This document shows, piece by piece, positions 1 to 5,133 of a DNA stretch of 5,133 nt. Each line of letters opens with the position of its first letter. Within the stretch, counting starts at the first letter, position 1. This stretch comes from Polyangia bacterium (GTDB taxonomy: Bacteria; Myxococcota_A; Polyangia; Polyangiales; Polyangiaceae): assembly GCA_030433055.1 (NCBI GenBank), contig JAUILJ010000659.1, positions 1 to 5,133 of the forward strand, in the 5' to 3' direction. Made by a program: the position numbers and the translations under genes. The notes beneath the pieces are model-generated. The model saw only the letters and a list, made by a program, of their open reading frames with translations. It made no database searches and was not told where the DNA came from.

Positions 1-1019
1 CCGCGGCACACGAGGTTTCCATTGGGGCGCTGCTGCACGAAGCGATCGATGCGATCCGTCTCGTCCTCGATCTCACCGACGATCTCCTCGAGCACGTCTT
101 CCAGGGTCACGATGCCGGTAGTGCCGCCGTACTCATCGACGACGATCGCCATGTGCCGACGCTCCTCCTGGAACTTGCGCAACAGCTGGTCGAGCAGCAT
201 CGACTCCGGCACGACGACCAGCGGTTGCAGGTGGCGTTCCCAGTACGGGTCGTCTGGAGACTCCCTGAGCTGGAACATCAGCTCCTTGACCAACACCACG
301 CCCTCCACTTCATCCAGATTGCCAGACTTGGTGAAGGGAAAGCGGCTGTGGTTCGAGCGCCTGATGACCTCCAGGTTGTCCTCGATGTCCTTGTTTCCGC
401 TGAGGTACTTTACACCTCCGCGCGGAACCATGACGTCGTAGGCCGTCAGCTCCTTGAGCAGCGTCGCCCCTTCGATCATGCCTGCGACCATGGCTCCGAC
501 GGCCCCCTCGGTGCGGCCCAGCATCGCGAGCAGGCGGATCTCTTCGACGGAGGTAACCGGCTTCTCCGGGTTTCCGCGGCGCAACAAGCTCGACAGAAAG
601 TGCGTCATGAAGAGCACCGGCTTGAAGACGATGGTCAGGAAGTTCACGAACAGCGCCACGAAGGGGGCGAAGCGCTGGGCCTGAGACACCCCGAGGGTCT
701 TGGGTACGATCTCGGTCAGCAACAGGACCGCGATCGTGAAGATGAGCGAGAAGATCCACAGCGTGGACTCGTCAAACACCTCGCCGTAGCTCGCGCCGGC
801 GACCGCGGCGCCAATCGTGTGGGCCACGGTGTTGAGCACGAGGATCGCGGCAATGGGCGCGTCGATCTCTTGCTTGAATTTGCGCAGGGTGCGGCCAGCA
901 CGGCTGTCGCCAAACTTCGCGACTTGCGCGTGTGTCAGGCTGAGCAGCACGGCCTCGGACATCGAGCACAAGAACGAAAACGTCAGTGCCGAGGCGACCG
1001 CCAGGACGAATGCAATCAT
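1..1019 (-). CDS. CNNM/CorC-HlyC family DUF21-CBS membrane protein, 3' end beyond window
   Basis: This is an inner-membrane protein of the CNNM/CorB-CorC ('hemolysin-like') family, known for Mg2+ and other divalent-cation transport or efflux. The frame is open from the ATG at 1019 to the left edge, giving 339 residues with no stop. Residues 1-145 form the DUF21 membrane domain, with hydrophobic segments near 2-28, 54-77, 87-110 and 117-142 and the family motifs MSEAVLLSL (20-28) and TEIVPKTLG (102-110). Two CBS domains follow, roughly 190-255 and 265-325. The second carries the hallmark run DEYGGTTGIVTLEDV and the acidic EEIVGEIEDE. The C-terminal CorC_HlyC domain would lie beyond the window. 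The start is firm: an in-frame TAA lies six codons upstream (1037-1035) and no other start codon intervenes, although no good Shine-Dalgarno is visible. The gene lies 191 bases downstream of the barrel-protein gene on the same strand. The family is clear; the substrate and exact subgroup are not. Confidence 0.93.
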   Translation of the reverse strand, partial: MIAFVLAVASALTFSFLCSMSEAVLLSLTHAQVAKFGDSRAGRTLRKFKQEIDAPIAAILVLNTVAHTIGAAVAGASYGEVFDESTLWIFSLIFTIAVLLLTEIVPKTLGVSQAQRFAPFVALFVNFLTIVFKPVLFMTHFLSSLLRRGNPEKPVTSVEEIRLLAMLGRTEGAVGAMVAGMIEGATLLKELTAYDVMVPRGGVKYLSGNKDIEDNLEVIRRSNHSRFPFTKSGNLDEVEGVVLVKELMFQLRESPDDPYWERHLQPLVVVPESMLLDQLLRKFQEERRHMAIVVDEYGGTTGIVTLEDVLEEIVGEIEDETDRIDRFVQQRPNGNLVCR

Positions 1020-1157
1020 CGGGGAGGCCCGAGGTTATCACTGGATCCCGGTGCGCTCGCCACCACCACGGACGTGAAGGCCTTTGGCCCTACGTTTTGT
1101 GGTGTTTGTGCGGCTGCAGTCGGCCCGGCGCGACGTTTCGCCCCTGCCCTCCGCGCC

Positions 1158-1183
1158 CGCTCGCGGCGCGCTGCTCGCGAGCG
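1158..1183. other. GC-rich inverted repeat (possible stem-loop) between two minus-strand genes
   Basis: CGCTCGCG at 1158-1165 is matched by CGCGAGCG at 1176-1183, giving a perfect 8-bp stem with a 10-base loop. The site also contains the 10-bp palindrome GCTCGCGAGC (1173-1182). It begins 28 bases past the stop codon of the barrel-protein gene, so it could form in that transcript. No T-run follows on either strand, so it is not a standard Rho-independent terminator. Such repeats arise easily by chance at this GC content. Confidence 0.25.
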
Positions 1184-1210
1184 AGCACGCTCACAGCCAC
1201 GACGCGACGA

Positions 1211-2329
1211 CTAGCGCCCGAAGTCAGCGAGCCCGCGCAGGCCGACGAAATACGCCTGGGTGGCGGGGGCGTCGTAGCCAAAGAACTTCTGGATGTAGCC
1301 AGCTTCTACGGCCAGGTGCTCCGTGACGAGGAAATACGGCAGCATCGCCAGAGCGAAGCGCGCCGAGCGAATTCGATCCTCGTGCTGGCGTGCTTCGGTG
1401 TCACCGGGCTGAGGCAACACCTGGGGACTGTAAGCGCGGTCGTAGCGCTCGTCGAAGCGCTCGTTGATGTCGCCCTCGACATAGGGACCAAACTTGAAGC
1501 CCGCCTTCCACGGCAGCAGCCAGCGCTTGGCCTTGAAGTGGAAAAGGTTCCCCAGGGCAACGCTGCCGTTCTTCTCTTTGCCGAACGGGCGCGTCCCGAG
1601 TCCGACGAACAGCGTGCTCTCGTAGGCTAACCAGTTGGTGAGGTTCACACCGCCTTGCCAGCCGAAGGCGAAGTAGTCCATGCGTGGGTTACCGAACTTC
1701 TCGAGGTCCACGCCGATCGGAGCGCTGAACTTGAGGAAGAAGCCCAGAGCATACTTGGGGTCATGGATCACCGCGGCGCTGATCGTTGCGCTGAGGATGG
1801 TGCCGTCGTCCTTTTCGTAGAAGCGGCACAGGCCATTGCCTAGGTACTGAGCGCCAGCGGTGCACTCCGGCTGGATCTGCGTGGCGGTAGAGCTGCCCTC
1901 GGGCTGGATGAACCACTCGTCAGGATCGTTCGTCTCCTCGGGCGTCGTGAAGTAGGTCGCTTCTAGCCGCGTGGAAAAGAACTCAAGCGGACCGAGGTCA
2001 CCCCAGGTATAGCCAACGCCGAGCTTGTACTCTTGCCAGCCTTTGACCTTGCGGTAGGACGCCTGGTTCTCGTTGGGCTCCAGCTTGCCGCGCTCCAGGG
2101 TCAGCTGAGCGTTGACATCGAGCTCTCCTGGACGGCCCCCGACCGGAGTCGAGACGAAGGCGAACGCGTTGGACGCGAACCCCAGCGCGGTCAGCCCAAG
2201 TGACGCGGCGACGGCAGCCCGCCCCAGAACATGACCAGAAAACATGCCGCTCTGGGCATGACCATGGCGCTCAGCACGCCGTACGTCTCCACGCATACGC
2301 GCCTTCGGTGCCTTCCAAGCCTCGTGCAT
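1211..2329 (-). CDS. Exported outer-membrane beta-barrel-like protein, family not recognised
   Basis: The protein has 372 residues. I do not recognise a named family. A signal peptide is visible: a hydrophobic core at residues 38-52 and an AFA-type signal peptidase I site after Ala57, with the mature protein starting FVSTPVGG. The mature part has amphipathic, aromatic-rich stretches typical of barrel strands, such as YKLGVGYTWG (101-110) and STRLEATYF (119-127), with Asp/Glu/Asn-rich loops between. Cys156 and Cys168 could form a loop disulfide. The C-terminus (YFVGLRGLADFGR) resembles a last strand but ends in Arg, not the classic terminal Phe/Trp. The ATG at 2329 has AGGGGG four bases upstream. 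The in-frame ATG at 2296 has GAAGG five bases upstream, and the ATG at 2245 (Met29) gives the most normal signal-peptide length but lacks a clear ribosome site. The start is therefore uncertain. It lies 30 bases downstream of the kinase stop, probably cotranscribed. A porin-like or surface role is inferred from sequence style only. Confidence 0.85.
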   Translation of the reverse strand: MHEAWKAPKARMRGDVRRAERHGHAQSGMFSGHVLGRAAVAASLGLTALGFASNAFAFVSTPVGGRPGELDVNAQLTLERGKLEPNENQASYRKVKGWQEYKLGVGYTWGDLGPLEFFSTRLEATYFTTPEETNDPDEWFIQPEGSSTATQIQPECTAGAQYLGNGLCRFYEKDDGTILSATISAAVIHDPKYALGFFLKFSAPIGVDLEKFGNPRMDYFAFGWQGGVNLTNWLAYESTLFVGLGTRPFGKEKNGSVALGNLFHFKAKRWLLPWKAGFKFGPYVEGDINERFDERYDRAYSPQVLPQPGDTEARQHEDRIRSARFALAMLPYFLVTEHLAVEAGYIQKFFGYDAPATQAYFVGLRGLADFGR

Positions 2330-2340
2330 CCTACCCCCTA
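2330..2340 (-). promoter_or_regulatory. Candidate ribosome binding site for the barrel-protein gene
   Basis: Read on the minus strand this is TAGGGGGTAGG directly before the ATG at 2329. AGGGGG (2339-2334) is a good partial Shine-Dalgarno, but the 4-base spacing is short. It favours the longest start of the downstream gene. GAAGG at 2306-2302, serving the alternative ATG at 2296, is a competing candidate with a 5-base spacing. Confidence 0.4.
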
Positions 2341-2359
2341 CGCTGCTCGAGCGGCGCGG

Positions 2360-3814
2360 TTACGTTCCATATGGGTTCTTCCGCAACGCAACTCGCCCGC
2401 GCTTGCCGAACTTCTTCCTGGGCTTGGCCCGAGGACCGCTGTGGCGCTGACGAGCAGGCGTTGCGTGCTTGGGCGCTGCACTGGGCGCGCCGTGAGATTT
2501 GATGCTCTTGTCCAAGCCCAGTCCGCGAGTCATCGCCTCCACCAGGTCAGGAGACTGCTCGGCAGAGCCCTCCACGGGAGTCACCTCGGGGCCTCCCCCC
2601 GACTCCGTCGCGGCGGTGACTTGTGTCTCATGTGATTCGGTGTGCGTCGAGGCCGAAGCCGACCGCTCCCCGCTGCCGGCTGTGAGCGCCATGCCGAGCA
2701 AGGTGCCGCCGAGCGCGCTGCCCGCGGCCACCAACACTCGCGATCTGCCGAGGCGCACCCACGTGTTGCTCGGCCTTGACGCCGGAGCGGCGTCCATCGC
2801 CATGGCCATCGGTACGCTCGATGCCCGCGACGATGGCAGCGGCAAGAACGACGTTCGAGGCGGCATCGCGGTGACACTCAGCCGATCGGTAGCGCGACGC
2901 CTCGGCCCTGGACGCTCGAGCCCTTGCTGCTCAGCGAGGCTCAGGGCGAGCTGCTCGAGTCGCTCCGCGAGCTCCGCCGCGCTGGGCAGGCGGTCCTCGC
3001 GATCCTTCTTCAGGCACAGGTCGACGATCTGAGCGAGATCCGCGTCTACGCTGGGCATGGCATCGGAGAGCGGGCGATGCTCTCGCGTCATGATGTCGAT
3101 CATCAGGGCGTTGTAGTTTGCCGCACGGAAAGGACACGCGCCGCTGATGCACTCGTACATCTGCACGCCGATGGCCCACAAGTCGGTACGGGGGTCCACG
3201 TCTGCCGCGCCCCCGGCCTGCTCTGGACTCATGTAATCCGGCGACCCGAGCACGGCACCACTGCCTGTGCGGATCTTGCCGTCGTAGTTGGGCCCAAGGT
3301 TCTTGCTCACTCCGAAGTCCAAGATCTTCGGAATCGGTGGACCGTAGCTCTGAGCGGCCAAGAACACGTTCGCCGTCGAGAGATCCCGATGGATGATGCC
3401 CTTCTCGTGAGCCAGTTTCAGCGCCTGCGCGACCTGACTGAAGATCAGGCACACCTCGAGGCTGTCGAGCACTGTCTCCCGTGCGAGACGCGCTTCGAGG
3501 CTCTCCCCCTCGAGCAGCTCCATCACGAGGAAGGGTCGCCCATCTTCCAGCTGCCCCACGTCGTAGACCTGAATGATGCTGGGATGCATCAGCTGCCCGG
3601 TGGCCTGGGCCTCCTGAAAGAAGCGTCCCAGCGCTTCCTCGTGCTCAGCGAGCTCCGGCAGCAGCAGCTTGATGGCGAAGTCGCGATCCGTGTAGCAATG
3701 CCACGCAGACCAAACTTCACCCATCCCGCCCTGCGCCAAACGGCGCCGCAGTACGTACTTCCCGACGATCGAATCACCTGGCTTCACAAACGAAATTGTC
3801 GCCAGAGGCAGCAC
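2360..3814 (-). CDS. Membrane-anchored Hanks-type Ser/Thr protein kinase
   Basis: This 484-residue kinase phosphorylates protein Ser/Thr using ATP. The catalytic domain spans about 20-290. Visible motifs are the glycine loop LAQGGMGEVW (26-35), the ATP-anchoring lysine in FAIKLLLP (Lys49), the likely helix-C glutamate in FFQEAQ (Glu68), catalytic loop HRDLSTANVFL (Asp144, Asn149), DFG (166-168), the GSPDYMSPEQA activation/P+1 segment (190-200) and DLWAIGVQMYE (Asp211). All key residues are present, except that the usual Lys of HRDLKxxN is Ser146. A Pro/Ser/Ala/Arg linker (about 300-358) leads to one transmembrane helix (about 359-380) and a 104-residue low-complexity tail predicted to be periplasmic. 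Its last 30 residues contain 12 Lys/Arg and no acidic residue. The frame opens with GTG at 3814. A second GTG at 3787 would give the typical start VKPGDSIVGKY, and neither has a clear ribosome site. The kinase diverges from the lipoprotein gene and lies 30 bases upstream of the barrel-protein gene. Its substrates cannot be read from sequence. Confidence 0.95.
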   Translation of the reverse strand: MLPLATISFVKPGDSIVGKYVLRRRLAQGGMGEVWSAWHCYTDRDFAIKLLLPELAEHEEALGRFFQEAQATGQLMHPSIIQVYDVGQLEDGRPFLVMELLEGESLEARLARETVLDSLEVCLIFSQVAQALKLAHEKGIIHRDLSTANVFLAAQSYGPPIPKILDFGVSKNLGPNYDGKIRTGSGAVLGSPDYMSPEQAGGAADVDPRTDLWAIGVQMYECISGACPFRAANYNALMIDIMTREHRPLSDAMPSVDADLAQIVDLCLKKDREDRLPSAAELAERLEQLALSLAEQQGLERPGPRRRATDRLSVTAMPPRTSFLPLPSSRASSVPMAMAMDAAPASRPSNTWVRLGRSRVLVAAGSALGGTLLGMALTAGSGERSASASTHTESHETQVTAATESGGGPEVTPVEGSAEQSPDLVEAMTRGLGLDKSIKSHGAPSAAPKHATPARQRHSGPRAKPRKKFGKRGRVALRKNPYGT

Positions 3815-3835
3815 AATGCGGCCAAGATCCAGACC
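3788..3835. promoter_or_regulatory. Very short divergent start region between kinase and lipoprotein genes
   Basis: The kinase GTG at 3814 and the lipoprotein GTG at 3836 are separated by 21 bases, or by 48 bases if the kinase starts at 3787. Promoters for both genes must therefore lie inside this gap or inside each other's 5' coding sequence. I found no convincing -35/-10 pair or operator palindrome. The placement rests on gene arrangement alone. Confidence 0.3.
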
Positions 3836-4951
3836 GTGAATTCTTTCGCTTCCCGCGCTTCACGCATAAGCGCCCCGGGCCGCGCTCCCTGCGCTCTGCT
3901 CCGCGCTCCATTCTTCACTCTGCGCAGCGCTTCATTAACCTTGCTCGCTCTCGGTGCACTCGCTTGCCAGAAGGACAAGCCACAACCCACTGAAGCCGAG
4001 CCGGATCCCTCTGCGTGGTTTGCTCCCGCGAGCGCCTCGGGCCTGTCCGCGTTGCCGGACACGGCACCGAGCGCTGAGGCTGAACCGGCGAAGGTCGACT
4101 CCGACGGCATCGTCGAAGCGCCTGTGCGGCGCGTACGCCCCAAAGACATGCCCCCGATCGCTCCCGCTCCGACCGAACGCGGCAAAGATCCCAAGACGGC
4201 GAGCATCGACGCGGTGATGGGCTCGTACGGCTTCCCGGTGCACAAATCGCTCAAGCACCTGTGCGCCGGACGCGTGATGGAGAGCGGCGGCGGGCACGTC
4301 ACCTGGGACGCCTTCACCTCCACGGAGCCACCGAGCGCCTTGCTGAGCGCCTACACGAGCCGCCTGGGCGAGAAGGGCTACTCCGACGACAAGGGCGGAG
4401 GCACCTGGCGCCTGCCGGCGGGGAGCAAGCCGCCGATGCGCGTCTTGAGTATCCTCGCGGCAGCGGATGGCGGGCCACACCGCGGTTGCGAGGAGAAGCC
4501 GCCGGCCGACGCCAAGAGCGTGATCATCGCGAGCCGTGGCGAGATCGATATCGCGATCGGGGTCATTATTGGCGCTGCCTTTAATAAGGTGGTGGATGTG
4601 CTGGTCAAGGAGGTTTTCCTGCCGCCCTTATCCTTACTCACCAACGGGACCCATTGGAGCGATAAAAAGATCGTTTTGCGCGAAGCCGTCATTACAAATG
4701 GCAGTATACAAACGGACGAAATTGCCCCTGGTTACGGCAAGCTGATCGAAGCGGGGATAGACTTCTTCATCATTGGCTTTACGGTATTCCTGGTGGTCAA
4801 ACTGATGAACTCCGTTCGCAACAAAGCGCAGGACCCTAAAGATCCAACGGAAACGACGCCGAAGGATATTGAATTGTTACATCGCACCACGGAGCTGCTG
4901 GAGCAGCAGGTGAGGTTGTTGGAGGAGATGAATGGGCGTGGGAAGGGATAA
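3836..4951 (+). CDS. Chimeric reading frame: lipoprotein of unknown function fused in frame to a headless MscL
   Basis: The open frame encodes 371 residues in two unrelated parts. Residues 1-234 are an exported lipoprotein. An Arg-rich N-region and hydrophobic LTLLALGAL lead to a lipobox-like ALAC with Cys44, followed by QKDKPQ. A Pro/Ala/Glu-rich linker runs to about 122. A compact domain (about 123-234) has Cys143 (HLCAGRV) and Cys218 (RGCEEKP), possibly disulfide-bonded, and ends SVIIASR. I recognise the style from Polyangia-type lipoproteins but no named family or function. From about residue 236 the sequence is MscL, described separately. GTG 3836 is the only usual start codon in frame that leaves room for a signal peptide. 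CTG at 3896 would give a neater 24-residue signal but is a rare start. No clear ribosome site is visible. The native 3' end of the lipoprotein gene is absent, probably missing only a few residues. The continuous frame is seen directly; that it is one real protein is doubtful. Confidence 0.7.
   Translation: MNSFASRASRISAPGRAPCALLRAPFFTLRSASLTLLALGALACQKDKPQPTEAEPDPSAWFAPASASGLSALPDTAPSAEAEPAKVDSDGIVEAPVRRVRPKDMPPIAPAPTERGKDPKTASIDAVMGSYGFPVHKSLKHLCAGRVMESGGGHVTWDAFTSTEPPSALLSAYTSRLGEKGYSDDKGGGTWRLPAGSKPPMRVLSILAAADGGPHRGCEEKPPADAKSVIIASRGEIDIAIGVIIGAAFNKVVDVLVKEVFLPPLSLLTNGTHWSDKKIVLREAVITNGSIQTDEIAPGYGKLIEAGIDFFIIGFTVFLVVKLMNSVRNKAQDPKDPTETTPKDIELLHRTTELLEQQVRLLEEMNGRGKG
4538..4564. other. 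Composition and homology breakpoint (probable chimeric join)
   Basis: Lipoprotein homology stops at about SVIIASR (codons to 4537), and MscL homology starts at about DIAIGV (from 4547). The exact crossover cannot be fixed, because CGTGGC before it could also encode the RG that precedes TM1 in MscL. Third-position GC by hand count is about 84% over codons 3968-4537 and about 65% over 4562-4948. Confidence 0.75.
4544..4951 (+). pseudogene. mscL: mscL, large-conductance mechanosensitive channel, 5'-truncated
   Basis: MscL is a homopentameric inner-membrane channel that opens under membrane tension to release solutes during hypo-osmotic shock. About 134 residues remain. TM1 begins DIAIGVIIGAAFNKVV, matching the family DLAVGVIIGAAF pore helix, and continues to FLPPLSLL. 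The periplasmic loop (TNGTHWSDKKIVLREA) leads to TM2 (YGKLIEAGIDFFIIGF and on to VVKLMN). TPKDIELL opens the cytoplasmic C-terminal helix bundle. Missing are the start codon and about 15 residues, including the N-terminal amphipathic helix of the KEFxxFAMRGN type. The loop and the NKAQDPKD linker resemble Bacteroidota MscL, and A/T-ending codons (ATT, TTA, AAA, GAA) are much commoner than in the genes to the left. It ends in TAA at 4949-4951. It is most likely an intact gene in its own genome, cut by a false join. A real truncated or fused gene is the alternative. Marked as a pseudogene only because it is incomplete here. Confidence 0.85.
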
Positions 4952-5133
4952 CACAACAGCCTCGTAACCACCAAACTTGTTTGGTGAAAACACAAAATGA
5001 GATTTTGAATGGCCTATCCGGCGATGGGATGGGAACCACTTTAGACACATAAGATTTTGGTTCTTTGACAAATCTCGTGTTTAGAGTCAATCGAAAATGT
5101 AAATCGCCACTCCCTATGGTCGCTTTGCGCTTC
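4952..5133. other. Noncoding AT-richer right end, no gene seen
   Basis: These 182 bases are about 43% GC by hand count, far below the rest of the window. No supported coding frame is present on either strand. Two small inverted repeats lie just after the mscL stop (4969-4986 and 4993-5007). A TTGACA hexamer at 5065-5070 has no matching -10 box. The base composition agrees with the mscL segment, not with the genes further left. Confidence 0.6.
4969..5007 (+). other. Two adjacent inverted repeats downstream of mscL
   Basis: CACCAAAC (4969-4976) pairs with GTTTGGTG (4979-4986) around TT, realistically a 7-bp stem with a 4-base loop. Six bases later CAAAAT (4993-4998) pairs with ATTTTG (5002-5007) around GAG. 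They begin 18 bases after the mscL stop, where a terminator would be expected. The first hairpin is followed by an A-rich stretch, not a T-run, so a canonical intrinsic terminator is not supported. Confidence 0.35.

Noticed and set aside
310..1041. Minus-strand frames overlapping the CNNM/CorC gene in other phases
   Set aside because: Their translations are Arg/Ala/Gly-rich without motifs, whereas the frame from 1019 shows the full family pattern without interruption.
1079..1089. GGCC-TTT-GGCC inverted repeat upstream of the CNNM/CorC gene
   Set aside because: A 4-bp stem with a 3-base loop is too short to be meaningful in GC-rich DNA.
153..1214. Long plus-strand open frame (353 codons) opposite the CNNM/CorC gene
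   Set aside because: It lies antisense to a clear DUF21-CBS protein. Its translation is rich in Arg, His, Gln, Asp and Glu with no domain, as expected for the shadow of a GC-rich gene.
2795..2820. Repeated GCCAT units in the kinase linker
   Set aside because: They simply encode the Met-Ala-Met-Ala-Met run of the low-complexity linker and show no sign of a regulatory or mobile repeat.
2924..3835. Plus-strand frame extending far upstream of the lipoprotein, opposite the kinase
   Set aside because: It is the antisense shadow of the kinase catalytic domain. The signal peptide and lipobox place the real start near 3836.
4969..4986. Rho-independent terminator after mscL
   Set aside because: The stem is present, but an A-rich tract follows instead of T residues on the coding strand, so it is kept only as an inverted repeat.
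5065..5093. TTGACA hexamer as a promoter near the right edge
   Set aside because: At 16-18 bases spacing the downstream hexamers (such as CAATCG) do not resemble TATAAT, there is no Bacteroidota-type TAnnTTTG box, and no gene is seen after it.
1..5133. CRISPR array, tRNA/rRNA gene, insertion sequence or defence island
   Set aside because: I saw no regularly spaced repeats, RNA gene signatures, transposase motifs or nuclease/toxin domains in the translated genes.

Overview
The first roughly 4,540 bases are GC-rich and densely coding. Nearly all codons end in G or C, and there is a Hanks-type Ser/Thr kinase with a membrane anchor, an outer-membrane barrel-like protein and a Pro/Ala-rich lipoprotein. 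That combination suggests a Myxococcota/Polyangia-type (delta-proteobacterial) genome. This placement is inferred from protein style and composition; no taxonomic marker is present. From about 4,545 to the right edge the sequence changes: third-position GC falls from about 84% to about 65% by hand count, and the final 182 noncoding bases are about 43% GC. The protein there is an MscL mechanosensitive channel of a kind typical of Bacteroidota.

Layout. On the minus strand, reading right to left, are a Ser/Thr protein kinase (3814-2360), an outer-membrane barrel-like protein (2329-1211) 30 bases downstream, and a CNNM/CorC-type DUF21-CBS membrane transporter (1019 to the left edge, incomplete). 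The kinase and barrel protein look like one transcription unit. The transporter, after a 191-base gap, may or may not belong to it. On the plus strand, a lipoprotein gene starts at about 3836, only 21 bases from the kinase start codon and diverging from it. Its reading frame runs without a stop into the body of mscL, ending at 4951. The last 182 bases hold no gene.

How the genes may work together. The kinase has its catalytic domain in the cytoplasm, one transmembrane helix and a roughly 105-residue tail predicted to be periplasmic. It is linked to an exported barrel-like protein and faces a gene for an exported lipoprotein, so the core looks like an envelope-associated kinase locus. This is inference from gene order only. 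The lipoprotein-MscL fusion is most simply a chimeric assembly join between two organisms, since the MscL part lacks its start codon and N-terminal helix exactly where composition changes. I see no CRISPR array, RNA gene, insertion sequence or recognisable new defence system.
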